From positions 1 to 64,000 of the forward strand of contig NZ_SBHN01000013.1 of NCBI RefSeq assembly GCF_006980715.1: a stretch of DNA of 64,000 nucleotides. The letters run 5' to 3'. The translations under genes were made by a program, and so were the position numbers. The notes beneath the pieces are model-generated. The model was not told the origin of the DNA. It ran no database searches and worked only from the letters and a program-made list of their open reading frames with translations. Below are positions 9,465 to 18,700 of this stretch, piece after piece. Positions within the stretch are counted from its first letter, which is position 1. Each line of letters opens with the position of its first letter. This stretch comes from Telmatospirillum sp. J64-1. GTDB lineage: Bacteria; Pseudomonadota; Alphaproteobacteria; Rhodospirillales; Magnetospirillaceae.

Positions 9465-10481
9465 TCAATTCGTCGGCTGAACGCCGTCTTCCGCGCGGGC
9501 GAAGGTGATCTCGAAGCGGGTCGAGTCCGGATGGGGTTCGTCCAGGCTGAGGCGGAAGGTGGTGGTGGCGCCGGCTTCCAGTCCGGGAACGGGCGGACGG
9601 ACCACTTTTTCCTGCAACAGCGTGCCGCTGCGGTCGAACAGCGCCAGGCGCATCAGCGGCAGGTCGCGCGGGCGGTCGGTGACATTGGCGATGACGCCGC
9701 GCACCACCAGCACTTCGCTGCCGCCTTCCTGGCGGACGCGTTCCGGATGGAAATCCTGGAAGCGCAGGCCCGCGCCCACCTGTTCCTGGCGCAGGCCGGC
9801 GCTGCGGTACAGGCTTTCGGCGGCGGGAACGGCCCGGACGATCTGGTCCTGGAAGAACCAGGCACCGGCAGCCGCGCCGCCCAGGAGCAGCACGCTGACG
9901 CAGGCGGCGATCAGGCCGCCTTTCTTCTTGCCCTTGTCCTGGGCCTTGGATTTGGTGGCGGCCTGGGGGGTGGTGAAGACCTCGGGCAGCGGGTCCGTGC
10001 CGTCCAGGTCCAGGTCGAGATCCAGCTCGTCGGCCTTGTCCGCGCCCTCGCCGGCGATGGACTGGCTGAATTCGTCGCTTTCCTCGGGTCCGTCGCCGAA
10101 ATCGAGGTTGAAGTCGAAATCTTCGGTGGTGTTCTTATCTTCTGCCGGGTCGTCGCCGCTGGGCGGCATTTCCAGCGGCAGGTCGTCCAGGCGGAAGTCG
10201 TCGGCCTGCACGCTGTCCTCCGAATAGCCGGAGGTGGCGAGGTCGTCGGAGGTGGCGAAGGCGTCGCGCGCGAATTCGGCCTGCGGTTCGGCCATCGCCT
10301 CGGCCATGGGTTCCGGCTGCGGGACGGCGGCCGGTTCGGCTTCCTCGGGCGCAGCCGCGTTCAGCGGCGCCTGATGCCAGACATGGCCGCATTTGGCGCA
10401 TTTCATCTTCCGTCCCTTGGTCCCAAGGGCGGTATCGGGGACTGAGAACTGAGTCTCGCACTGCGGACAGAGAATATGCAT
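9465..10481 (-). CDS. Zinc-ribbon (MJ0042) membrane protein with DUF3426 domain
   Basis: The 338-residue protein starts with an MJ0042-type zinc ribbon, C5-x2-C8 ... C28-x2-C31, followed by a long acidic low-complexity region (about residues 50-160, rich in D and E). A single membrane segment lies near residues 180-205, and the C-terminal extracytoplasmic DUF3426 domain runs about 220-335 (VRGVIANVTDRPRDLP). The order of a cytoplasmic metal site, acidic linker, membrane anchor and beta-rich outer domain is typical of the family, whose function is unknown. It is divergent from ftsE, an arrangement I recall from other Rhodospirillales; a link to division is inference. Confidence 0.88.
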   Translation of the reverse strand: MHILCPQCETQFSVPDTALGTKGRKMKCAKCGHVWHQAPLNAAAPEEAEPAAVPQPEPMAEAMAEPQAEFARDAFATSDDLATSGYSEDSVQADDFRLDDLPLEMPPSGDDPAEDKNTTEDFDFNLDFGDGPEESDEFSQSIAGEGADKADELDLDLDLDGTDPLPEVFTTPQAATKSKAQDKGKKKGGLIAACVSVLLLGGAAAGAWFFQDQIVRAVPAAESLYRSAGLRQEQVGAGLRFQDFHPERVRQEGGSEVLVVRGVIANVTDRPRDLPLMRLALFDRSGTLLQEKVVRPPVPGLEAGATTTFRLSLDEPHPDSTRFEITFARAEDGVQPTN

Positions 10482-10600
10482 GCGCTGCTAACCAACCAAA
10501 AGTCTTTCTCTTATAGAGTTTGCGTCAGCCCAACACAAGCGCGTGCTGGACGGAGCTGCGTGGGCAATGTAATCCTGCCTGGGTCTAAGGAGTGGGGGCA

Positions 10601-11290
10601 GTGCGTCAAAAGGGGTCCAATCAAGCAGAGAGCGTGGTGACGTTCGAGGAGGTCGGGCTGCGCTATGGACGCGGGCCGGAGATCCTTCAGGACGTGAATT
10701 TCGCCCTGCCGGCGGGATCCTTCCATTTCCTGACCGGCATGTCGGGGGCTGGGAAATCCTCGCTGCTGCGCCTGATCTATCTGGCGGCCCGTCCCTCGTC
10801 CGGCCGTATCCGGCTGTTCGGCCAGGATATCAGCCGCCTGCCGCGCGCGGAGATGCCCGCCTTGCGGCGGCGCGTAGGGGTGGTGTTCCAGGATTTCCGC
10901 CTGCTCGACCATCTTTCCGCCCTGGACAATGTGGCGCTGCCCTTGCGCGTGGCGGGGGCCAGGGAATCCGAGGTGCAGAAGCATGTGCCGGAATTGCTGT
11001 CCTGGGTCGGCCTGTCGGAATATCTGCATGCCAAGCCGCCGACCCTGTCGGGCGGGCAGCAGCAGCGCGTCGCCATCGCCCGGGCGGTCATCGCCCGGCC
11101 CGACCTGCTGCTCGCCGACGAGCCGACGGGCAATGTGGACGATCACATCGCCATGCGCCTGCTCTATCTGTTCGAGGAATTGAACCGCCTGGGCACGACC
11201 ATCGTCATCGCCACCCATAACGAGGCCCTGGTCTCGCGCTTCAACCATCCGCGCCTGCATATCGAGCGCGGCCGCGTGGAGCGCGTGTGA
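10601..11290 (+). CDS. ftsE: Cell division ATP-binding protein FtsE
   Basis: This is the ABC ATPase of the FtsEX complex, which governs peptidoglycan hydrolases at the division site. It has Walker [10 protein letters not shown], the Q-loop VVFQDFRLL, signature LSGGQQQR, Walker [10 protein letters not shown] and the H-loop ATHNE. I place the start at the GTG at 10601 because AAGGAG (10586-10591) lies 9 bases upstream; the earlier in-frame GTG at 10592 would abut that ribosome site. This gives 229 residues. The stop overlaps the ftsX start, so the two are translationally coupled. Confidence 0.95.
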   Translation: MRQKGSNQAESVVTFEEVGLRYGRGPEILQDVNFALPAGSFHFLTGMSGAGKSSLLRLIYLAARPSSGRIRLFGQDISRLPRAEMPALRRRVGVVFQDFRLLDHLSALDNVALPLRVAGARESEVQKHVPELLSWVGLSEYLHAKPPTLSGGQQQRVAIARAVIARPDLLLADEPTGNVDDHIAMRLLYLFEELNRLGTTIVIATHNEALVSRFNHPRLHIERGRVERV

Positions 11291-12192
11291 TGCTATTCTT
11301 CCGCCGCCGTTCCGACCTGCCGCTGAAGGACGACGCCACCAGCCGTTTCCTGCCCTGGCTGGTGGCCCTGATGACCTTCCTGTCCGCGGTATCGCTGGCG
11401 GGCGTCTTCGTGCTGGGCGGGGTGATCGAGCGTTGGGACCGCGATGTCTCCGGCACCCTGACGGTGCAGGTCGCTCCGGCCCCCGGCAATGCCGTGGATT
11501 CCGAGGTCCGCACCCGGGAACGGGTCGAGGCGGCGGTCAGGCTGCTGCGCTCGACGCCGGGCGTGCTGTCGGCCCATTCCATCGACAAGACCCGCACCCT
11601 GCAATTGCTGGAACCCTGGCTGGGGGACACGGCGCTGCTGCAGGACCTGCCGCTGCCCTTGCTGATCGACGTCACCGTCGATCCCTCCAAGCGCGTGGAC
11701 CTGGACGCCTTGTCCGAGACGCTGAAGGCTTCCGTTCCCGGTGCGACCTTGGACGACCACCGGGTCTGGCTGTCGCGCCTGGTCAATCTCAGCCGTACGG
11801 TCGAGATGCTGGCCCTGTCGGTGGTGCTGATGATCGGCGGGGTGACGTCGGCGACGGTGATCTATGCCACCCGCACCGGCCTCGCGGTCCATCAGGAAGT
11901 GATCAACGTGCTGCACATGATCGGTGCGCAGGATTCCTATATCGCCCGGCAATTCGCCGAACGTGCCTTCAATCTGGGACTGGCCGGCGGCCTGCTGGGG
12001 CTGGCCCTGGCGGCGCCGGCCCTGGGGATGGTCGGCTGGGCGGCGCGGCGGCTGGAAGGCGGCTTGCTGCCCGACCTGTCGATGCCTTGGACGGGGTGGG
12101 TGATGCTGCTGGTGCTGCCCTGGATCGCGGCGCTGCTGGCCATGGTGACGGCGCGCTTCACCGTGTTGCGGAGCCTCGCGCGGATGCCATGA
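11290..12192 (+). CDS. ftsX: Cell division permease FtsX
   Basis: The 300-residue partner of FtsE has the expected topology: a membrane segment near residues 20-42, a periplasmic domain of about 120 residues (roughly 45-165), then three more segments (about 170-192, 222-245 and 262-288). The family motif AVHQEVINVLHMIGAQDSYIA lies between the second and third segments. FtsX couples ATP use by FtsE to activation of wall hydrolases in the periplasm. ATG at 11290 overlaps the ftsE TGA; a GTG one codon earlier is also possible. Confidence 0.93.
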   Translation: MLFFRRRSDLPLKDDATSRFLPWLVALMTFLSAVSLAGVFVLGGVIERWDRDVSGTLTVQVAPAPGNAVDSEVRTRERVEAAVRLLRSTPGVLSAHSIDKTRTLQLLEPWLGDTALLQDLPLPLLIDVTVDPSKRVDLDALSETLKASVPGATLDDHRVWLSRLVNLSRTVEMLALSVVLMIGGVTSATVIYATRTGLAVHQEVINVLHMIGAQDSYIARQFAERAFNLGLAGGLLGLALAAPALGMVGWAARRLEGGLLPDLSMPWTGWVMLLVLPWIAALLAMVTARFTVLRSLARMP

Positions 12193-12854
12193 AGGACGAA
12201 GCCGGGATGGAGGGCGAGATCATGCCTGCCCGCTCGGGCTGGGGGGCCTTGCGTCGTCTGGTCCTGGCGGTGCTGGCGGTCGGCCTGTTCCTTTTCTTGC
12301 TCTGGCTGGCCGGGCTGATCTGGTTCGCCGCCGACATTCCCGACCGTGTCGAGGACGAGACGACGGCGACCGACGCCATCGTCGTGCTGACCGGCGGCAG
12401 CGACCGGGTGCGCACCGGCCTAGCCCTGCTGGCCGAGGGCAAGGCGCGCAAGCTGCTGGTCTCGGGCGTTCATCGCGACGTCGAGATGACCGAATTGCTG
12501 AGCCTGTTCGAGGAAGGCCGCAACATCGATTCCGATTGCTGCGTCGTGCTGGGCTATGCCGCCGACAACACCATCGGCAATGCCTCGGAAACCGCCGCCT
12601 GGATGGTCGAGGAAGGGTATGATTCGCTGCGCGTGGTCACCGCCAATTACCACATGCGCCGCAGCCTGATGGAATTCCGCCGCGCCATGCCGGGCGTGCG
12701 GCTGATCCCCCATCCCGTCTTCCCCGACCAGTTCAAGCGGGATGAATGGTGGCGCTGGCCCGGCACGGCCCATCTTCTCGCGACCGAATACACCAAGTAT
12801 CTTGCGGCCTTCCTGCGCCACAAGCTGATTGACCATGGGAACCCACCTGGATGA
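12189..12854 (+). CDS. YdcF/ElyC family membrane protein (DUF218)
   Basis: The 221-residue protein has one membrane anchor (about residues 22-45) and a DUF218 domain with AIVVLTGGSDRVRTGLAL near its start, then NASETAAWM and VTANYHMRRSLMEF. The conserved ETA and H-x-R residues line the pocket of the DUF218 fold. Relatives include SanA and ElyC of E. coli, which influence envelope integrity and lipid-carrier recycling; the biochemical activity is not settled. ATGA overlap with ftsX and GATGA-type overlap with plsC place it inside the ftsEX-plsC operon. Confidence 0.87.
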   Translation: MKDEAGMEGEIMPARSGWGALRRLVLAVLAVGLFLFLLWLAGLIWFAADIPDRVEDETTATDAIVVLTGGSDRVRTGLALLAEGKARKLLVSGVHRDVEMTELLSLFEEGRNIDSDCCVVLGYAADNTIGNASETAAWMVEEGYDSLRVVTANYHMRRSLMEFRRAMPGVRLIPHPVFPDQFKRDEWWRWPGTAHLLATEYTKYLAAFLRHKLIDHGNPPG

Positions 12855-13588
12855 CCGCCCTGCGTTCGATTGCCTTTTCCATCGCCTTCTATCTGTGGAC
12901 GGTGCCGCTCGCCTTCCTCTATCTGCCGCTGCTGCTGGCACCCCGGCGCTGGATGGTCGAGGCGGCGCGGTTCTGGATCAGGGGCGTGCTGGCGCTGCTG
13001 GCGGTCACGGCGGGGGTGCGGCATGAGGTGCGTGGGCGCGAGAACCTGCCCAAGGGCGGCTGCCTGATCGTCGCCAAGCATCAATCCATGTGGGAGACGC
13101 TGGTCTTCCACACGCTGCTCGACGATCCGGCCTATATCCTGAAGAAGGAACTGACGGCGATTCCCTTCTTCGGCTGGTATCTCAAGAAAACCGGCATGAT
13201 CGCCATCGACCGCAAGGCAGGGGCCAAGGCGCTGCGCTCGATGCTGGACGGCGCGCGCGAGGCGGTCGCCGAAGGCCGCCAGGTCATCATCTTCCCGGAA
13301 GGCACCCGCACGGCACCGGGCGAGACCAAGCCCTATCATTCGGGCGTGGCGATGCTCTATGGCCTGGACGTGCCGGTGGTGCCGGTGGCGCTGAATTCGG
13401 GATTGTTTTGGGGGCGGCTCAGCTTCTTCAAGAAGCCCGGCACGATTACCCTGGAATTCCTGCCCGAACTGCCGCGCAACCTGGATCGCCGCCAGGTCGT
13501 CGCGGAAGTCCAGGGCCGCATCGAAGCCAGTTCGACCGCCCTGAAGGAAGAAGCCGAACGCCGTTTCCCGTCCTTGGTGCAAGGCTAG
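12851..13588 (+). CDS. plsC: 1-acyl-sn-glycerol-3-phosphate acyltransferase
   Basis: The 245-residue protein acylates lysophosphatidate to phosphatidate at the inner membrane. It has two N-terminal hydrophobic stretches (about residues 8-58), the acyltransferase block I as KHQSMWET, block II around GMIAIDRKAGAKAL, and block III IIFPEGTRTAPG. Block I reads H-x4-E in place of the textbook H-x4-D; a glutamate here occurs in some proteobacterial PlsC proteins, so activity is still expected. The start overlaps the ydcF stop. It is the last gene of ftsE-ftsX-ydcF-plsC. Confidence 0.93.
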   Translation: MTALRSIAFSIAFYLWTVPLAFLYLPLLLAPRRWMVEAARFWIRGVLALLAVTAGVRHEVRGRENLPKGGCLIVAKHQSMWETLVFHTLLDDPAYILKKELTAIPFFGWYLKKTGMIAIDRKAGAKALRSMLDGAREAVAEGRQVIIFPEGTRTAPGETKPYHSGVAMLYGLDVPVVPVALNSGLFWGRLSFFKKPGTITLEFLPELPRNLDRRQVVAEVQGRIEASSTALKEEAERRFPSLVQG

Positions 13589-13849
13589 GGCAGCTTTCGT
13601 CCCGACGGTGCCGGAACGATAAATGCGATAAGCCCGCGCAGCGTCTGAGCGGCCCTGGGAAGGGCTGCCTGGCTGCATGCATGCGTATGTCCTTCGGTCT
13701 GTAATGCTGACCTTTGGCAGGTTGCCAGGGGAGAGGTTCCTTCCCTAAAATCCTAGGGTGTTGCTCGGACTTAACAAGATGGGTCCGAGACTTTCCGGAG
13801 TACCTCTATCCCGCGTTATCTGGCTTTTACAGACCGTGAAGGGGGGCGC

Positions 13850-15505
13850 ATGCAGCACCCTCAGCCAAGTTCTTTATTCCTGCCTGTTTCCCTTGAAGGG
13901 ACGGTGCGGAATATTGTTCTTCCAGCCGCCGTCGCCGTGCTGCTCGTCGTCGTGTACGGTGTCGTCTATCTGTCCGGCGGGAGCAAGTTCGCCTATACCC
14001 ATCTCGCCTATTTCCCGATCATTCTCGGCGCCTTCCTGTACGGACCCCGGGGCGGGGTCTGCGTCGCCTTGCTCTGTGCCGTGATGCTGGGGCCGCTGAT
14101 GCCCTTCGACGTGGCGACGGGCACGCGCCAGCCGCTGCATAGCTGGCTCATCCGGGGCGTCTTCTTCCTCTTCGTCGGCGGGGTGGCCGGAAAGCTGTTC
14201 CAGGCGGCCCGGCACCAATCCGCGCGCCAGTCGCTGGCCTCCCTGCGTTGCGGCCTGACGGGGCTGCCGACGCGGATGCGCTTCGAACGCGAGGCATTCC
14301 CGCATCTGGCCGACGGAACGGTCGTCCGCGCCATGGTATTCAACGACATCTTCCGCCTTACCGGCGTCTTTGGGGATGCGACGGCGGCAAGCGTGGAAGT
14401 GGCGGCGGTCGAGCGGATGCGGGAGAAGGCCGGAGGATTGCCCGTCTTCCGGATCAAGACGGGCGGCTACCTGCTGCTCGGCGCACCCAATCCCTGTACG
14501 GACCTCGCCCCGAGCATGAGCGCCGCCGTCAAGGCATGCGGCACTTCCTTCTATCTCCGCCCTTCTTTCGGGACGGCCGTCGTGCAGGCGGGGGATACGG
14601 CCAATGACGTGATCCGCCGGGCCTTTTCCGCTGCCGAACTGGCGGCGGAGGAGGGGGTGGCGCATCTGGAATTCTCCGAGGAAAGGGAGAATGAGCGGCG
14701 CCATCGCTTTTCCCTGCTGGGAGAGCTGCGGCAGGCGATCGACAATGGCGAGCTTCATCTCCTGTTCCAGCCGAAGATCCGGCTGAGCGACCGCCGGATC
14801 GGAGGATGCGAAGCCCTGCTGCGCTGGACGCATCCCAGGCGGGGCAACATCCCGCCCTCGGAGTTCATCCCGCTTGCGGAATATTCCCCGATCATGGCCG
14901 ACCTGACCCTGCATGTCGTGGATCTGGCGGTGGCGCAGGTTCTGGAATGGCGGAAGTCGGGAATCGACCTGGACGTCTCGGTCAATGTTTCCGTGCGCAA
15001 CCTGATGGACCCCGGATTCGCCGCCCGGCTGGTGACGCGCATCGCTCCCCTCCAGCCCCGGCCGCTGGCCATCGAGATCACGGAAAGCGCGGCTGCCGAT
15101 CCGTCCTGCGATGTCTTCGCCTCCATGCAGGAAATCGCCGCGGCAGGGATCGAACTGCATGTGGATGATTACGGGACGGGGATGTCCTCGCTGGCCTATC
15201 TGAAGAAGATTCCCGCCACCCAGATCAAGATCGACCAGAGCTTCATCCGCAATATGAGCCAGGACATGCGGGACAGGGCCATGGTCAAATCGACGATCCT
15301 GCTCTGCCGTGAATTGGGACTGGCGGCGGTGGCGGAAGGCGTGGAAGATGACGCGGCTGCTGAGATTCTGCATTCCTTCGGATGTCATTACGCCCAGGGC
15401 TTTCACTTCGCTAAACCGCTGGCCGCGCGGGAGATCAGGGCGCTGCTCGCGGACGGGGGCATCCCGCAGGCCGGTCTTCCGGGGGCGGGGCGGACGGGGG
15501 TTTGA
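13850..15505 (+). CDS. Membrane EAL protein, c-di-GMP phosphodiesterase with degenerate GGDEF
   Basis: The 551-residue protein begins with an integral membrane sensor of about four segments (residues 18-120, including AYFPIILGAFLYGPRGGV). A degenerate GGDEF-like domain follows (about 135-285) in which the signature position reads RIKTGGYLLL, so cyclase activity is not expected. The C-terminal EAL domain (about 295-540) looks complete: CEALLRW, VNVSVRNL, EITESAA, VDDYGTGMSSL, IKIDQSFI and AEGVED keep the metal and substrate residues. It should hydrolyse c-di-GMP in response to a membrane signal. The ATG is preceded by GAAGGGGGG. About 260 bases upstream hold no gene. Confidence 0.9.
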   Translation: MQHPQPSSLFLPVSLEGTVRNIVLPAAVAVLLVVVYGVVYLSGGSKFAYTHLAYFPIILGAFLYGPRGGVCVALLCAVMLGPLMPFDVATGTRQPLHSWLIRGVFFLFVGGVAGKLFQAARHQSARQSLASLRCGLTGLPTRMRFEREAFPHLADGTVVRAMVFNDIFRLTGVFGDATAASVEVAAVERMREKAGGLPVFRIKTGGYLLLGAPNPCTDLAPSMSAAVKACGTSFYLRPSFGTAVVQAGDTANDVIRRAFSAAELAAEEGVAHLEFSEERENERRHRFSLLGELRQAIDNGELHLLFQPKIRLSDRRIGGCEALLRWTHPRRGNIPPSEFIPLAEYSPIMADLTLHVVDLAVAQVLEWRKSGIDLDVSVNVSVRNLMDPGFAARLVTRIAPLQPRPLAIEITESAAADPSCDVFASMQEIAAAGIELHVDDYGTGMSSLAYLKKIPATQIKIDQSFIRNMSQDMRDRAMVKSTILLCRELGLAAVAEGVEDDAAAEILHSFGCHYAQGFHFAKPLAAREIRALLADGGIPQAGLPGAGRTGV

Positions 15506-15510
15506 GGATA

Positions 15511-15630
15511 TGTGGAAAACTCTGTGGACGTTCGTTTGTCCCCAGACTTTTCCACAACTGTGGAAAACCGGGAAAGCGGGGGAAGAATCGGGACACACCA
15601 GTCCCAGGGCGCATCGGAGTCTGTGGAAAC
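15511..15630. promoter_or_regulatory. Cluster of DnaA-box-like sites upstream of nrdJ
   Basis: TGTGGAAAA occurs at 15511-15519 and 15559-15567, TTTTCCACA at 15548-15556, and TGTGGAAAC at 15622-15630; a weaker TGTGGACGT is at 15523. On one strand or the other these read TTTTCCACA, one base from the DnaA box TTATCCACA. The two central copies form a near-perfect 20-base palindrome (15548-15567). The block lies 80-200 bases before nrdJ. DnaA controls nrdAB in E. coli, so a role in coupling dNTP supply to replication is plausible but inferred. Confidence 0.55.
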
Positions 15631-15649
15631 AAAATAGGAACAAGGGCTC

Positions 15650-15679
15650 TTGACCCACCCCCTGCCCAAGACCTACACT
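15650..15679 (+). promoter_or_regulatory. Candidate sigma-70 promoter of nrdJ
   Basis: TTGACC (15650-15655) and TACACT (15674-15679) are separated by 18 bases, placing the transcript start near 15686, 26 bases before the nrdJ ATG. The ribosome site GGAGGG lies at 15701-15706. Confidence 0.6.
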
Positions 15680-15711
15680 TAGGAGCCTCACTCTAGCTGC
15701 GGAGGGCGGAC

Positions 15712-18700
15712 ATGAGGCAGGGGACAGGCATTTCCCGGCAGATCTGGGATATGAAGTACCGGCTGAAAACGCCTGAAGGCCAGCCGGTGGACGCCACCAT
15801 CGAGGACAGCTGGCGCCGTGTCGCCCGCAGCCTGGCCCAGCCCGAAGCCGATCCCGTCCGCTGGGAAGCCGAATTCTACGACATCCTGGACGGCTTCAAG
15901 TTCCTGCCCGCCGGGCGCATTCTTTCCGGGGCCGGAACGGATCGCAGGGTTACCCTGTTCAATTGCTTCGTCATGGGGGACATCCCCGACGACATGGCGG
16001 GCATCTTCGAGCATCTGAAGGAAGCGGCCCTGACCATGCAGCAGGGCGGCGGCATCGGCTACGACTTCTCGACCCTGCGGCCCAAGGGCGCGGTGGTCAG
16101 GGGCGTGGGGGCGGATGCCTCGGGCCCGCTGTCCTTCATGGATGTCTGGGACGCCATGTGCCGCACCATCATGAGCGCCGGTTCCCGCCGGGGGGCGATG
16201 ATGGCGACCTTGCGCTGCGACCATCCCGATATCGAAAGCTTCATCGAGGCCAAGCAGGAGCCGGGCCGGCTGCGCATGTTCAACCTGTCGGTGCTGGTCA
16301 CGGATGCGTTCATGGACGCGGTGGAGCAGGACCGCGACTGGGACCTCGTCTTCGGCGGCCGGACCTACCGCACCGTCAAGGCGCGCGACCTGTGGGACAG
16401 GATCATGCGTGCCACCTATGCCTATGCCGAACCGGGCGTGATCTTCATCGACCGCATCAACCGGCGGAATAATCTTTGGTATGTCGAAAATATTCATGCG
16501 ACCAATCCCTGCCTCACCGCCGATACCTGGGTCCAGACCGCTGAAGGACCACGCCGGGTGGGGGAATTGGTGGGGCGCCCCTTCACCGCCATCGTCAATG
16601 GCGGCGCCCATGAATCCGGCCCCCAGGGATTCTTCTCCACGGGTCGCAAGCCGGTCCTGCGTCTGACGACGCGGGAGGGCCATCTGCTGCGCCTGACCGA
16701 CGACCACCCGCTGCGCAAGGTGGTGGAGAAAACGCGGTATCGCCTGGACACCGTCTGGGCCAAGGCGGGGGAGCTTGCCCCCGGCGACCGGGTCATGCTC
16801 AACGACCACCGCGGCCAGGCGGAATGGCCCGGCGCGCATGGTAGGGCCGAGGGCTATCTGCTGGGCTTGCTGGTGGGGGACGGCACGCTGAAAGAGGACA
16901 AGGCTGTCCTCAGCGTCTGGCCCGGCCGCTTGGCCGTCAATGGCGGCTGGGAGCGGCCGGGCATCGCCGCCGTCATGGAGGAAGCCCTGGAAGCCGCCCG
17001 GCGGATGCCCCATCGCAGCGATTTCGTGAGCTGGATGGAGGTGCCGGGCCGGGGGGAATGGCGGCTGTCCCTGGCGGCCTTGCGTCGCTTGGCCCTGGCT
17101 TTGGGCCTGTCGCCCGCGCGCAAGACCATCACCCCTGCCGTCGAAGTTTGTTCCAGCGATTTCTACCGGGGATTCCTGCGCGGCCTTTTCGATGCCGATG
17201 GCAGCGTCCAGGGCAGCCAGCAGAAGGGAGTCAGCCTCCGCCTGGCGCAAAGCGACCTGGACCTTCTGCGCGCGGTTCAGCGCATGCTGTTACGCCTGGG
17301 CATCGCCTGCAGCCTCTACCGGAACCGTCGTTTGGCGGCATCCCGTGCCCTGCCCGACGGCAAGGGCGGGATGAAGGCCTATGATTGCGCGGCCCAGCAT
17401 GAGTTGGTGATAAGCGGAGAGAATATCGTCCTCTTCGCCGAGAAGATCGGTTTCGCCGATAGCGAGAAGTCAGCCCGCCTTGCCGCCAGCTTGGCCAATT
17501 ACCGCCGGGCCCTCAATCGCGAGGCGTTCATCGCCACCATCGATTGCCTCGGTGCCGATGGCGAGGAGGAGGTCTTCGATGTGCAGATCCCCGGCATCAA
17601 TGCTTTCGATGCCAATGGGCTGCTGGTCCATAATTGCGGGGAGCAGCCGCTGCCCCCCTATGGTGTCTGCCTGCTGGGATCGGTCAATCTGGCGAAGCTG
17701 GTGGAGAAGCCTTTCGCGCCCGATGCCGGGATCGATCTGGACAAACTGTCGGCGCTGGTGAAGACCGCCGTGCGGATGTTGGACAATGTGATCGACGTGT
17801 CCAACTTCCCGCTCGAGGCGCATCGGCGGGAGGCTTTCGCCAAGCGGCGGATCGGGCTGGGCGTTACCGGCCTGGCCGATGCGCTGATCCTGTGCCGGGC
17901 GCGCTATGGCGGCGGCGAGGCGGTGCGGCTGACGGAAACATGGATGGCGGCCATCCGCAGGGCCGCCTATCTGGCCTCGGTGGATCTGGCCCGCGAGAAG
18001 GGCGCCTTTCCGCTTTTCGATGCCGAACCCTATCTGGCGGGCGAGACCGTCCGCGAACTGGACGAGGATGTGCGCGAGGCGATTCGCGCCCATGGCATCC
18101 GCAACGCGCTGCTGACCTCCATCGCGCCGACCGGCACCATTTCGCTGTTCGCCGACAACGTATCCTCGGGGCTGGAGCCGGTCTTCAGCTTCGCCTATAC
18201 GCGCAGCGTGCTCCAGCCCGACGGCTCGCGGCGCGACGAGGAGGTGACGGATTACGCCTATCGCCTCTATCGCCGCATGGCCGGAGACGGGGGACTGCCG
18301 GATTATTTCGTCGATGCCCAGACCCTGTCGCCCTCCGACCATGTGGTGATGCAGGCGGTGGTGCAGAAATACATCGATTCCTCCATCTCCAAGACCATCA
18401 ACCTGCCCGAAAGCATCTCGTTCGAGGCCTTCAAGGACGTCTACCGGCAGGCCTACGACCTGGGCTGCAAGGGCTGCACCACCTATCGTCCCAACGACGT
18501 CACCGGGGCCGTGTTGCAGGTCAGGAAGGAAGCGGAAGAGAAGCCCCGGAAGGAACAGGAGGCCCGGAAGACCACGCTGGTGGTCCAGCCGGAACTGCCC
18601 TTCGAGGCCGAGACCCGCCGGGTACGGGCCGAGGACGAATATGAATCCGGCGTGGTCTACATGACCCAGCCGCTGGATCGCCCCGAGGCGCTGCCGGGCG

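Noticed and set aside
12851-13588. PlsC inactivated by H-x4-E in block I
   Set aside because: A glutamate occurs at this place in other PlsC proteins, and the remaining blocks are intact.
13589-13849. Small RNA gene between plsC and the EAL gene
   Set aside because: No promoter-terminator pair or known RNA structure could be made out. The stretch appears to be leader sequence only.
15506-15711. Chromosomal replication origin at the DnaA-like boxes
   Set aside because: Only four or five sites, no AT-rich unwinding region, and none of the usual origin neighbours (dnaA, dnaN, parAB, hemE) are present. A regulatory role for nrdJ fits better.
15506-15711. Cobalamin riboswitch upstream of the B12-dependent reductase
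   Set aside because: No B12-box-like core or extended structured leader is visible, and the promoter leaves a leader of only about 26 bases.
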